A stretch of 5,256 nucleotides of DNA from Opitutia bacterium UBA953 (GTDB taxonomy: Bacteria; Verrucomicrobiota; Verrucomicrobiia; Opitutales; UBA953), in contig DBCR01000081.1 in assembly GCA_002293125.1 (NCBI GenBank), forward strand, positions 1 through 5,256, given 5' to 3'. This document shows, piece after piece, positions 1-5,256 of this stretch; position 1 is the first letter of the stretch, and the number at the start of each line of letters is the position of its first letter. Below the pieces are notes generated by a model. The model had not been told where the DNA came from and did not search any database. It saw nothing but the letters and a program-made list of their open reading frames with translations. Position numbers and translations under genes: made by a program.

Positions 1-2
1 AT

Positions 3-320
3 CCCTCCTCCTTCACCTCGAAGGACGCCTACGTCCGCGCCGCCCTCTCCAAGGCCCGCGACCTCGCCGTGCAGACCTGGGAAGACGAACACAGCGAACG
101 CCAGTCGCTGATCGAACGCGAAGTCGCCAGCCTCTCGAAGCCCGAGCTCGCCAAGCGTTTGATCAAGCTGCTCTCTCGCCCGAACCGCGCCCGCGCCCAG
201 ATCTCGGACAGCATGCGCGCCAAGGCCCATAACATGCGCAAGAAAGGCGCCCCGGTCCGCGAGATCGCCGCTGAGCTCGGCATCTCGATCCCGTCGGTCT
301 ACAATATCACCAAGGACTAA
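3..320 (+). CDS. Helix-turn-helix domain protein, 5' end cut by window edge
   Basis: The frame is open from the first bases of the window to the TAA at 318-320 (105 visible codons), so the gene very probably begins upstream. The only in-frame ATG codons (213, 234) lie too far inside. A GTG at 69 is possible but has no ribosome binding site. The visible N-terminal two thirds is highly charged and looks alpha-helical, possibly coiled (stretches such as EREVASLSKPELAKRLIKLL). The last 25 residues or so, about bases 243-317, contain a resolvase/Hin-type helix-turn-helix: GAPVREIAAELGIS followed by the recognition helix IPSVYNI. This fits a DNA-binding protein, perhaps a small regulator or a nucleoid-type protein. 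No recombinase catalytic domain is visible, but the N-terminus is missing. The stop lies 2 bases before the aat start, suggesting co-transcription and translational coupling. The family is not recognised; the HTH assignment is moderately sure, the role unknown. Confidence 0.75.
   Translation, partial: PSSFTSKDAYVRAALSKARDLAVQTWEDEHSERQSLIEREVASLSKPELAKRLIKLLSRPNRARAQISDSMRAKAHNMRKKGAPVREIAAELGISIPSVYNITKD
312..316 (+). promoter_or_regulatory. Ribosome binding site for aat (start-deciding)
   Basis: AAGGA lies inside the last codons of the upstream HTH gene, 6 bases before a TTG at 323. This is good Shine-Dalgarno spacing. It supports the TTG at 323 over the in-frame ATG at 359, which has no purine-rich motif in front of it. 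It also implies that ribosomes ending the HTH gene sit directly over the aat initiation site. Confidence 0.55.
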
Positions 321-322
321 TC

Positions 323-1042
323 TTGCCCGCCTTTTCCGCTTCGCCAAAAGTATCGGCGATGCAGGAATGGAATCGCGGCGATCCGTCGAAAGCCCCCGCC
401 CGTGCGCCCTTGGCCCGCGGAGGGAAGCTTGACGCGCCCCACCTGATCGCGGCCTACCGGGCCGGTATCTTCCCTTGGTATTCCACGGGCGAACCCGTGA
501 AGTGGTGGTGCCCGGATCCGCGCTTCGTGATGCGGCCGGGCGACTTCCGCCTGACGGATAGCCTGAAGAAGACGATGCGCAAGAAAGGCTGGTCGGTCAC
601 GTTTGACCAGCAGTTCGAGACGGTGATGCGCCGCTGTTCCGAAGTCCCCCGCCCCGGCCAAAATGGGACCTGGATCAACGAGGACATGATCAAGGCCTAT
701 GGAGAACTTCACCGCCTCGGCATCGCCCATAGCGTCGAGGTCAACTGGGAAGGCCAGCTCGTCGGCGGCCTCTACGGCGTCGCCCTCGGCCGTCTCTTCC
801 ATGGCGAATCGATGTTCCACCTGAGGGCGGACGCCTCGAAGGTCGGCTTCGCCACGCTCGTCGCCCGCCTCCAGGCCTGCGGCTACTTCCTCATCGACTG
901 CCAGGTCCCCACGCCGCACCTCTCCAGCCTCGGGGCCTTCCTGATCGATCGCGCCGAATTCCTTGAAGTGGTGAAGTTGTTCCGCGACCAGCCACCCACG
1001 GGCGACGCGTTCGCGCCTATTCCGACTTCGGACGCGACTTGA
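323..1042 (+). CDS. aat: Leucyl/phenylalanyl-tRNA--protein transferase
   Basis: This enzyme transfers Leu or Phe from aminoacyl-tRNA to the N-terminal Arg or Lys of proteins, creating an N-degron read by ClpS/ClpAP; it acts in the cytoplasm. The 239-residue product is close to E. coli Aat (about 234). Family motifs are clear: AAYRAGIFPWYS (residues 43-54), WWCPDPRFVM (61-70), GTWI (115-118), HSVEVNWEGQLVGGLYGVALG (136-156), the GESMF block (161-165) and LIDCQVPTPHLSSLGA (190-205). E162, D192 and Q194 match the E. coli active-site residues E156, D186 and Q188. I chose the TTG at 323 because AAGGA precedes it by 6 bases and because the AYRAGIFPW block then sits at nearly the same distance from the N-terminus as in E. 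coli. ATG 359 is the alternative and would give 227 residues. The gene follows the HTH gene by 2 bases, and its 3' end overlaps convergent aroK by 26 bases. Function is secure; the start is less so. Confidence 0.96.
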   Translation: MPAFSASPKVSAMQEWNRGDPSKAPARAPLARGGKLDAPHLIAAYRAGIFPWYSTGEPVKWWCPDPRFVMRPGDFRLTDSLKKTMRKKGWSVTFDQQFETVMRRCSEVPRPGQNGTWINEDMIKAYGELHRLGIAHSVEVNWEGQLVGGLYGVALGRLFHGESMFHLRADASKVGFATLVARLQACGYFLIDCQVPTPHLSSLGAFLIDRAEFLEVVKLFRDQPPTGDAFAPIPTSDAT

Positions 1043-1586
1043 GGAGAGCGCGGGCCTCGCGCTCGTAGACGCGCTCGACGATGACGCAGAGCTGCTGCAG
1101 CGAACGCCCATCGGTGTAAACGGCGATACCGGCCTTCATGTAGGCCTGCTCGCGCTTCTTCATGAGTTCACGAATCTTGGCCTCGGGATCGTCGCCCTTG
1201 AGGAGCGGACGACGCGAGTTGCCCGCGGTCCGACGCAGGATGGTGTCGACCGAAGCGAAGAGCGTGACGACGATGCCTTTCGAACGGACCAGCTCACCCA
1301 TGCCCGGCGGGACGACGAGGCCGCCGCCACAGGCGATGACGGCACCGTTCGGGGGAAGCAGGCCTTCGACGACCTGGCGTTCGAGGGCGCGGAAATGCTC
1401 CTCGCCATGTTCGGCGAAGATGTCGGCGATCGAAACCCCGGCCAGTTTCTCGACCAGTTCGTCGGTATCGTAGAAACGACGGCGCCAACGCTTGGCCAGC
1501 TGGCGTCCGAGCGCGGACTTCCCCGTGCCCATGAATCCGGCGAGGATCAGGTTCGGAGAGTCTTCCTTGTTCGCGACGGGCGCCAT
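1017..1586 (-). CDS. aroK: Shikimate kinase
   Basis: Shikimate kinase uses ATP to phosphorylate the 3-hydroxyl of shikimate, the fifth step of the chorismate pathway, in the cytoplasm. The 189-residue product has the full family signature: Walker A GFMGTGKS (residues 17-24), the shikimate/Mg site YDTDELVE with D40 and D42, FRALE with R66, the glycine loop CGGGLV (GGG at 87-89), the LID with RRPLL (R126), and KKREQAYMKAG with R145 near the adenine side. I chose the ATG at 1586 because it leaves the usual short lead before Walker A. A TTG at 1628 would add 14 residues and reduce the gap to the upstream gene from 55 to 13 bases. Neither start has a well-spaced Shine-Dalgarno sequence. The gene is probably last in a minus-strand unit behind the secreted protein. 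Its TAG stop lies inside the end of the convergent aat gene. aroK and aroL names are interchangeable here. Confidence 0.94.
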   Translation of the reverse strand: MAPVANKEDSPNLILAGFMGTGKSALGRQLAKRWRRRFYDTDELVEKLAGVSIADIFAEHGEEHFRALERQVVEGLLPPNGAVIACGGGLVVPPGMGELVRSKGIVVTLFASVDTILRRTAGNSRRPLLKGDDPEAKIRELMKKREQAYMKAGIAVYTDGRSLQQLCVIVERVYEREARALLKSRPKSE

Positions 1587-1641
1587 GGAGACATAGCAAT
1601 CCCCCGCCCACCTCTCGGCAAGCGACAAGCGTCAAGGGAGG

Positions 1642-2532
1642 TTACTTGGCCGGAAGGGCGTCGAGCGCGGCCTTGGCCTTGGGTACGAGGCGTTCGGAAA
1701 GCCCCTGCGAGGCCTCCGTCAAAACGGCGCGGTCAGCTTCGGAGAACAAACGCGGCACGGCGGCCCAGGCGGCTTCCGTCAACTCGTTGGCCGGGCCCTT
1801 AAGCAAAGGGAGCATCGCCGCCTTGATGGCCGGGCGACTCTTGCTACCGACCCGGCTCACACGGCCAGCGACGATACGGGCCCAAGAGGCCTTTGCGGCC
1901 AGCGCGGTGCCGGCGAACTCGACCGGGAGGTACTTGGCGGCCAGCGTCGAGGGCAGGCGGAGGATCTCGTCTTCGACTTCCTGGACCTGCGAACGCTGCG
2001 TTAATTTCGCCAGACGCTCCCAGAGGAGGGGGGCGGCAGCGGATGGGCTGATACGACGAAGCAGGCGATTAGCGCGCTGGGCGGTGGCAAAGTCCTCGTT
2101 CTTCGTGAGCGCGATCAGTTCGTCGTTGGTCAAAGGGTATTCCTTCGAGGAGCGCCGAAGGTCGAGCAAGCGCTCGAGGTGGGCGAGTTTGGTTTCCGGC
2201 GTGGTGCCTTCCGGGGCGTCATAGGTGTTCGGTAGCTTCGGATTAAGCGGCAAGAGGGGCTTGCGATTGGGATCCAGCAGCAAGATCTGCTGCAGGGCCG
2301 CCTGGACTTCCGGATCCGCGGCGGCCTTCGCCGCATCGCGGACGCGCGCAAACCAACTCTTGGCCTCCGGCGAGGCTTTCACGAAGGTCCGCGCATGGTC
2401 GAGGATCACCTGCTGGGCGGCGAGGCGCTTCTCCGCGACCGCGAGATCGGCGAAGGTGGCGTCGGAAGGAACCTCGGCAGCCGTACCGACCAGGCAGGCG
2501 GCGCAGGCAAGGAAAAGGGATAGGTGCTTCAT
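1642..2532 (-). CDS. Secreted alpha-helical protein of unknown function
   Basis: Family not recognised. The 296-residue product starts with a typical Sec signal peptide: K2, a hydrophobic stretch LSLFLACAACLVG, then a likely signal peptidase I site after TAA (residues 17-19). The cysteines at 10 and 13 do not form a proper lipobox, so a lipoprotein is unlikely. The rest looks almost entirely alpha-helical and rich in Ala, Leu, Arg and Lys. There is one break around residues 85-110, rich in Pro and Asn (DPNRKPLLPLNPKLPNTYD). Later segments (about 120-290) look like short helical pairs, similar to HEAT/TPR-like solenoids but without clear repeat consensus. No catalytic motif is visible. The frame stays open upstream to 2661, but that extension overlaps the oxidoreductase gene and lacks a signal; the ATG at 2530-2532 puts the signal peptide at the N-terminus. 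It begins 22 bases after the oxidoreductase stop, so the two are probably co-transcribed and both exported. Confidence 0.85.
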   Translation of the reverse strand: MKHLSLFLACAACLVGTAAEVPSDATFADLAVAEKRLAAQQVILDHARTFVKASPEAKSWFARVRDAAKAAADPEVQAALQQILLLDPNRKPLLPLNPKLPNTYDAPEGTTPETKLAHLERLLDLRRSSKEYPLTNDELIALTKNEDFATAQRANRLLRRISPSAAAPLLWERLAKLTQRSQVQEVEDEILRLPSTLAAKYLPVEFAGTALAAKASWARIVAGRVSRVGSKSRPAIKAAMLPLLKGPANELTEAAWAAVPRLFSEADRAVLTEASQGLSERLVPKAKAALDALPAK

Positions 2533-2554
2533 GGTCGTGTTGATCGGCGTGCGC

Positions 2555-3835
2555 TCAGAGAGCCCAGTTACCGCGCAGGGCCGGGGATGCGAGCTGGTTG
2601 GCTTGGTCGTCGCCGACGAAAGAGTCGGACTTAAACGTGAGTTGGCGTCCGAGGCGGACACTCAGGGCGGCGAGGTTCACGAGCGTCGAGCTGCGGAAAG
2701 CCTCGCTCACGCCGTAGCCGAACGGCCGCTTCTCCCGAGCACAGAGATCGAAATCGTCTTCCTGATATTCCGGGAGCGGGTATTCGGCGGCTTTGGCCAA
2801 CAGTTCGGGACGGTTGCAGCGCATACCCGCGAACAGCTTGCCGTTCGGGCCTTGGAGGAAAGGACTCTCGGGGTTACGCTCGGCGAGTTCGGATTCCAGG
2901 ATGATGCGCGTGCCGTCCTTGTAGGTCATCGTGACGGTCTTCCAGACGCCGCAAGCCATGGCGTCCTGCGGGGGCGCATCGCATTCGACGGTAACGGGAG
3001 ATTCATTGTCCTTACCAAGGAAATATTGCACCGGGTCCAGGAAGTGCTGGCCCATGTCGCCGAGGCCGCCTTGGTCGAAGTTCCAGTAGCCACGGAAGGA
3101 ACCGTGGCAACGGTGCGGGTGATAAGGGATCAACGGCGACGGGCCGCAATACATATCCCAGTTGAGGTGAGCGGGGACGGGCTCAGGCTTGAGGTCCGGC
3201 TTACCGGTCCAAAGATTGACCTTCCACTGGATGCCCCCGACGGGCGCGAGACGGACGGTCAGCGGGCCACCGAGGACACCACTGGCGACGACGCGCTTGA
3301 TCTCACGGGCCGGGCCGACGCCGTAATAGTTCGTGCGATTGAGGCGGAACCAGGTGTTCACGCGGAAGGGGACGCCCGTCTGCTGCACCACGCGGCTCAG
3401 GGCGATGCCTTCGCCGATCGTGCGCGTGAGCGGCTTCTCGCACCAGACGGCCTTGCCGCGACGGGCGGCCATGGCGGCGATGACTCCATGCCAGTGGGGT
3501 GGCGTGCAGACGTGGACGACGTCGGCATCAGGGAGCGCGATGACCTCGCGGAAATCTCCGGCCAGCATCGGCGTACCGCCGCCGGCCGTCTTGATCCGTT
3601 CCAACTTGGCCTGCATGCGCTGGGCATCGACATCGCAGATCCCGATGATGCGGTTCTTGCCGGTCATGCGCGGCTCGGAGTGCATCGCGGAGATACCGCC
3701 GCAACCGACGATGACGTGATTCAGCGTCTCGCTCGGCGGAACGAAGCCGCGGCCAAGCACGTGACGCGGGATGATGGTGAAGCCAAGGGCGGCGACAGCA
3801 GCCTTACGCAGGAAAGAACGACGGGGTAATCGCAT
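2555..3835 (-). CDS. Tat-exported Gfo/Idh/MocA family oxidoreductase
   Basis: This is an NAD(P)-dependent dehydrogenase/oxidoreductase of the Gfo/Idh/MocA family, whose members act on sugars, inositols and related polyols; the substrate here is unknown. The 426-residue product begins with a twin-arginine signal, PRRSFLRKAAVAALGF (residues 4-19), indicating export as a folded, probably cofactor-loaded protein. The Rossmann fold follows: VIVGCGGIS (41-49), with D68 of GICDVD at the end of the second strand. Next come CTPPHWH (110-116) and the family EKP motif at 133-135, where K135 is the likely catalytic lysine. The C-terminal alpha/beta domain carries GGLGDMGQHFLDPVQYF (256-272), giving the paired D260 and H264 typical of the active site. 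Zymomonas glucose-fructose oxidoreductase is a known Tat-exported family precedent. The product ends in the PALRGNW segment with no extra domain. The ATG at 3833-3835 is fixed by the Tat signal, although no Shine-Dalgarno sequence precedes it. It leads the minus-strand unit with the secreted protein and aroK. Confidence 0.93.
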   Translation of the reverse strand: MRLPRRSFLRKAAVAALGFTIIPRHVLGRGFVPPSETLNHVIVGCGGISAMHSEPRMTGKNRIIGICDVDAQRMQAKLERIKTAGGGTPMLAGDFREVIALPDADVVHVCTPPHWHGVIAAMAARRGKAVWCEKPLTRTIGEGIALSRVVQQTGVPFRVNTWFRLNRTNYYGVGPAREIKRVVASGVLGGPLTVRLAPVGGIQWKVNLWTGKPDLKPEPVPAHLNWDMYCGPSPLIPYHPHRCHGSFRGYWNFDQGGLGDMGQHFLDPVQYFLGKDNESPVTVECDAPPQDAMACGVWKTVTMTYKDGTRIILESELAERNPESPFLQGPNGKLFAGMRCNRPELLAKAAEYPLPEYQEDDFDLCAREKRPFGYGVSEAFRSSTLVNLAALSVRLGRQLTFKSDSFVGDDQANQLASPALRGNWAL

Positions 3836-3973
3836 GAGGGGTGTTATGAAGAGAAAAGACCTCGTTCAATCATGATAGTTCCCCCACAGGACGAATACCG
3901 TTATATGGCACTAATCCGCCGTATAAAGACGGCTTCGTTTTGCTTTCAACGGATATGCCTTCTCCTTGCACGC
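3836..3973. promoter_or_regulatory. Divergent intergenic region with probable promoters
   Basis: This stretch lies between the divergent oxidoreductase and ligase genes and looks less GC-rich than the genes on either side. Candidate -10 elements are TATCAT on the minus strand (3872-3877), about 37 bases before the oxidoreductase ATG, and TATAAA on the plus strand (3922-3927), about 46 bases before the ligase ATG at 3974. Neither has a convincing TTGACA-type -35 at the right spacing, so these are weak guesses from sequence alone. An 8-base palindrome, ATCATGAT (3869-3876), overlaps the minus-strand candidate. The plus-strand frame of the ligase is open through part of this region, so it could instead encode an N-terminal extension, but its composition and product look non-coding. 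Confidence 0.4.
3918..3933 (+). other. Small inverted repeat / hairpin in ligase leader
   Basis: GCCGT and ACGGC form a 5-base-pair stem around a 6-base loop that contains most of the TATAAA element. The bases that follow are T-rich (TTCGTTTTGCTTT). It could be a small operator overlapping the promoter, or a weak terminator-like hairpin ahead of the ligase gene. The stem is short enough to arise by chance. Confidence 0.25.
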
Positions 3974-5206
3974 ATGCCGCACTCATCCATGCCCGCCGCC
4001 GTTTCTCCGGACGGCACGGCATGTCCGCAGAAGGCCATCGAGCAAACGGTGGCGGTTCCTTTCTACGCTTCGACCGAATGGCAGGCCGCGTTCGCCCTCC
4101 CCTCGCCGCGCCTCACCGACCTGCCGCACCTTACCAAGAGCCAGCTGCGCGAACACTCACCTGAAGGCTTCCTGCCTAATGGCCTCGACCTCAAGACTCT
4201 CCTCGCCCGCGACCTGATCGAAGAAGAGAGCACCTCCGGAACCTCCGGTGCCAGCGTCCGCGTGGTCTTCGGCAAGACCTGGTGGGCCGAGCAAGAACGC
4301 CGCGCCTTGGTGCGCAACCCCTTCCTCGCCGAGCTCTTCGGAACCAGCCCCAGCCTACGACGGGCCGTCCTCACCACGCCTGGCTGCAGCGGCGTCAGCT
4401 GCTATAATCGCTGGCTGAACCTCGAACAGCGGACGCTGGGGGGCAGCCTCTTCGTGAACCAGTCGCGCATTCCCTTCACGCTCGGCGAAGAGAAACTCGC
4501 TGGCATGGCCAAGGAAGTCGCCGACTGGGCGCCGACCTTCCTCGATGTCGATCCCGTGCACGGAGCTTGGTTCGCGCTTCACTGCGAACGCCACGGTCTT
4601 CAGTTCCCTTCCCTACGCTTCATCCTGACGAGTTACGAATACACCAGCGTCGTCCACCGCGCGATCATGGAACGTGTCTTCGGTGTACCGGTCATCAACC
4701 TCTATGGTTCCAGCGAGACCGGCCACCTGCTCGTCGAGCATCACGACGTGATGCTGGTCAGCCCGGAGACCGCGATACTTGAAAACACGGCAGCCGAAGG
4801 CATCGGCGAGCTGCTGGTCACGACGCTCACGAACCCATACCTCCCTCTCCTGCGATATGAGATCGGCGATTTCGTCGAACGCACCCCGGACGGCTATCGC
4901 GTGCACGGACGCAAGCGTGACGCCCTACGCGGCGCCGAGGGGCGCATCCTGACCACGCGGATGATCGACCAAGCCTTCAATGGAATCGGCGGCATCGCCC
5001 ATTATCAACTCCGCCAGAAAGCCGATGGGTCGGCGCACCTCTTCCTCCTGCCGGAAGCCAAGGGCGACAGCCTGACCTCGGCCCAAGCCAAGCTGACGAC
5101 CGAACTTAGCCGCCTCCTCGGCATCACCGTCACCGCGGGATCCGTCAGCCTGATCGCCCCGGAGGATTCAGGGAAATTCCGCCTGACCGTCCGCGAAGCG
5201 GCCTAA
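3974..5206 (+). CDS. Phenylacetate-CoA ligase / F390 synthetase-like adenylate-forming enzyme
   Basis: A member of the ANL superfamily, close in layout to PaaK and coenzyme F390 synthetases; such enzymes activate a carboxylic acid with ATP, usually passing it to CoA. From the ATG at 3974 the product is 410 residues, near the usual PaaK size. Visible motifs: VPFY near residue 29, typical of the PaaK N-terminus; P-loop STSGTSG (86-92); LYGSSETG (243-250); RYEIGD with D299; the hinge region GRKRD (312-316); and a C-terminal SGKFR with candidate catalytic K401. The P-loop continues ASVRV, where PaaK usually has K-P-T, a clear difference. The frame is open back to 3872 (ATGs at 3872 and 3905), and an ATG at 3989 is also possible. 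I prefer 3974 because upstream sequence looks like a leader and VPFY is then at a normal depth; no start has a well-spaced Shine-Dalgarno sequence. No phenylacetate-pathway genes are nearby, so the substrate is unknown. A paaK name would be unsafe. Confidence 0.87.
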   Translation: MPHSSMPAAVSPDGTACPQKAIEQTVAVPFYASTEWQAAFALPSPRLTDLPHLTKSQLREHSPEGFLPNGLDLKTLLARDLIEEESTSGTSGASVRVVFGKTWWAEQERRALVRNPFLAELFGTSPSLRRAVLTTPGCSGVSCYNRWLNLEQRTLGGSLFVNQSRIPFTLGEEKLAGMAKEVADWAPTFLDVDPVHGAWFALHCERHGLQFPSLRFILTSYEYTSVVHRAIMERVFGVPVINLYGSSETGHLLVEHHDVMLVSPETAILENTAAEGIGELLVTTLTNPYLPLLRYEIGDFVERTPDGYRVHGRKRDALRGAEGRILTTRMIDQAFNGIGGIAHYQLRQKADGSAHLFLLPEAKGDSLTSAQAKLTTELSRLLGITVTAGSVSLIAPEDSGKFRLTVREAA

Positions 5207-5256
5207 ACCGGGAGATTACCGCTCTAATAGGGGCTTTCGGGCTGGAAAAACCCGCC

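Noticed and set aside
317..1111. A 264-codon minus-strand open frame opposite aat.
   Set aside because: The plus strand carries unmistakable Aat motifs across the same stretch, and the antisense product has no family features.
2541..2560. A possible lipoprotein or membrane anchor linking the secreted protein to the oxidoreductase unit.
   Set aside because: The cysteines in the signal peptide do not fit a lipobox, and no other hydrophobic segment is present in that protein.
2533..2661. A 43-codon N-terminal extension of the secreted protein gene.
   Set aside because: It overlaps the end of the oxidoreductase gene and would bury the signal peptide; the ATG at 2530-2532 places the signal peptide correctly.
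2225..3829. A 534-codon open frame on the plus strand, opposite the oxidoreductase and secreted protein.
   Set aside because: Its translation is low-complexity, rich in Arg, Ala, Asp and Gly, with no recognisable motif, while the opposite strand encodes a clear Gfo/Idh/MocA enzyme with Tat signal. Long antisense frames are common in GC-rich genes.
3872..3973. An N-terminal extension of 34 residues on the ligase.
   Set aside because: The translated stretch resembles no PaaK N-terminus, the composition looks like intergenic DNA, and it contains the best promoter-like elements. It is kept only as an alternative start.
5207..5256. A possible terminator after the ligase (CGGG and CCCG around an A-rich loop near 5238-5254).
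   Set aside because: The stem is only about 4 base pairs with a 9-base loop, and no T-tract is visible before the window ends.

Overview
This 5.3 kb window is GC-rich, densely coded bacterial chromosome with six protein-coding genes. No RNA genes, mobile elements, long repeats or CRISPR were seen. A Tat-exported Gfo/Idh/MocA oxidoreductase beside a secreted, alpha-helical protein of unknown family is a common style in the Planctomycetes-Verrucomicrobia group. I therefore suggest a Verrucomicrobia-like (possibly Opitutae) source. This is inference from gene style; there is no marker gene here to fix taxonomy. Most starts lack a clear Shine-Dalgarno sequence.

Layout. (1) Positions 1-1042, plus strand: the 3' part of a gene ending in a helix-turn-helix, then, 2 bases after its stop, aat (leucyl/phenylalanyl-tRNA--protein transferase), which appears to start at a TTG with its ribosome binding site inside the end of the HTH gene. 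(2) Positions 1017-3835, minus strand, read right to left: a Tat-signal Gfo/Idh/MocA oxidoreductase, a small secreted helical protein (22-base gap), and aroK (shikimate kinase; 55-base gap). This is probably one transcription unit. The 3' ends of aroK and aat overlap by 26 bases in convergent orientation. (3) Positions 3836 to about 3973: a divergent intergenic region that looks less GC-rich than the genes and probably holds promoters for both directions. (4) Positions about 3974-5206, plus strand: a stand-alone adenylate-forming enzyme of the phenylacetate-CoA ligase / coenzyme F390 synthetase type. The last 50 bases (5207-5256) show no supported feature.

The genes do not form one obvious pathway. 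Aat acts in the N-degron protein degradation route and AroK in aromatic amino acid synthesis. The oxidoreductase and its secreted neighbour probably act outside the cytoplasm on an unknown sugar-like or polyol substrate, and the ligase probably activates an unknown carboxylic acid. I found no convincing evidence of a new defence or mobile system. The points most worth a second look are the exported oxidoreductase/unknown-protein pair, the orphan ligase with a modified P-loop, and the overlapped or coupled gene ends.
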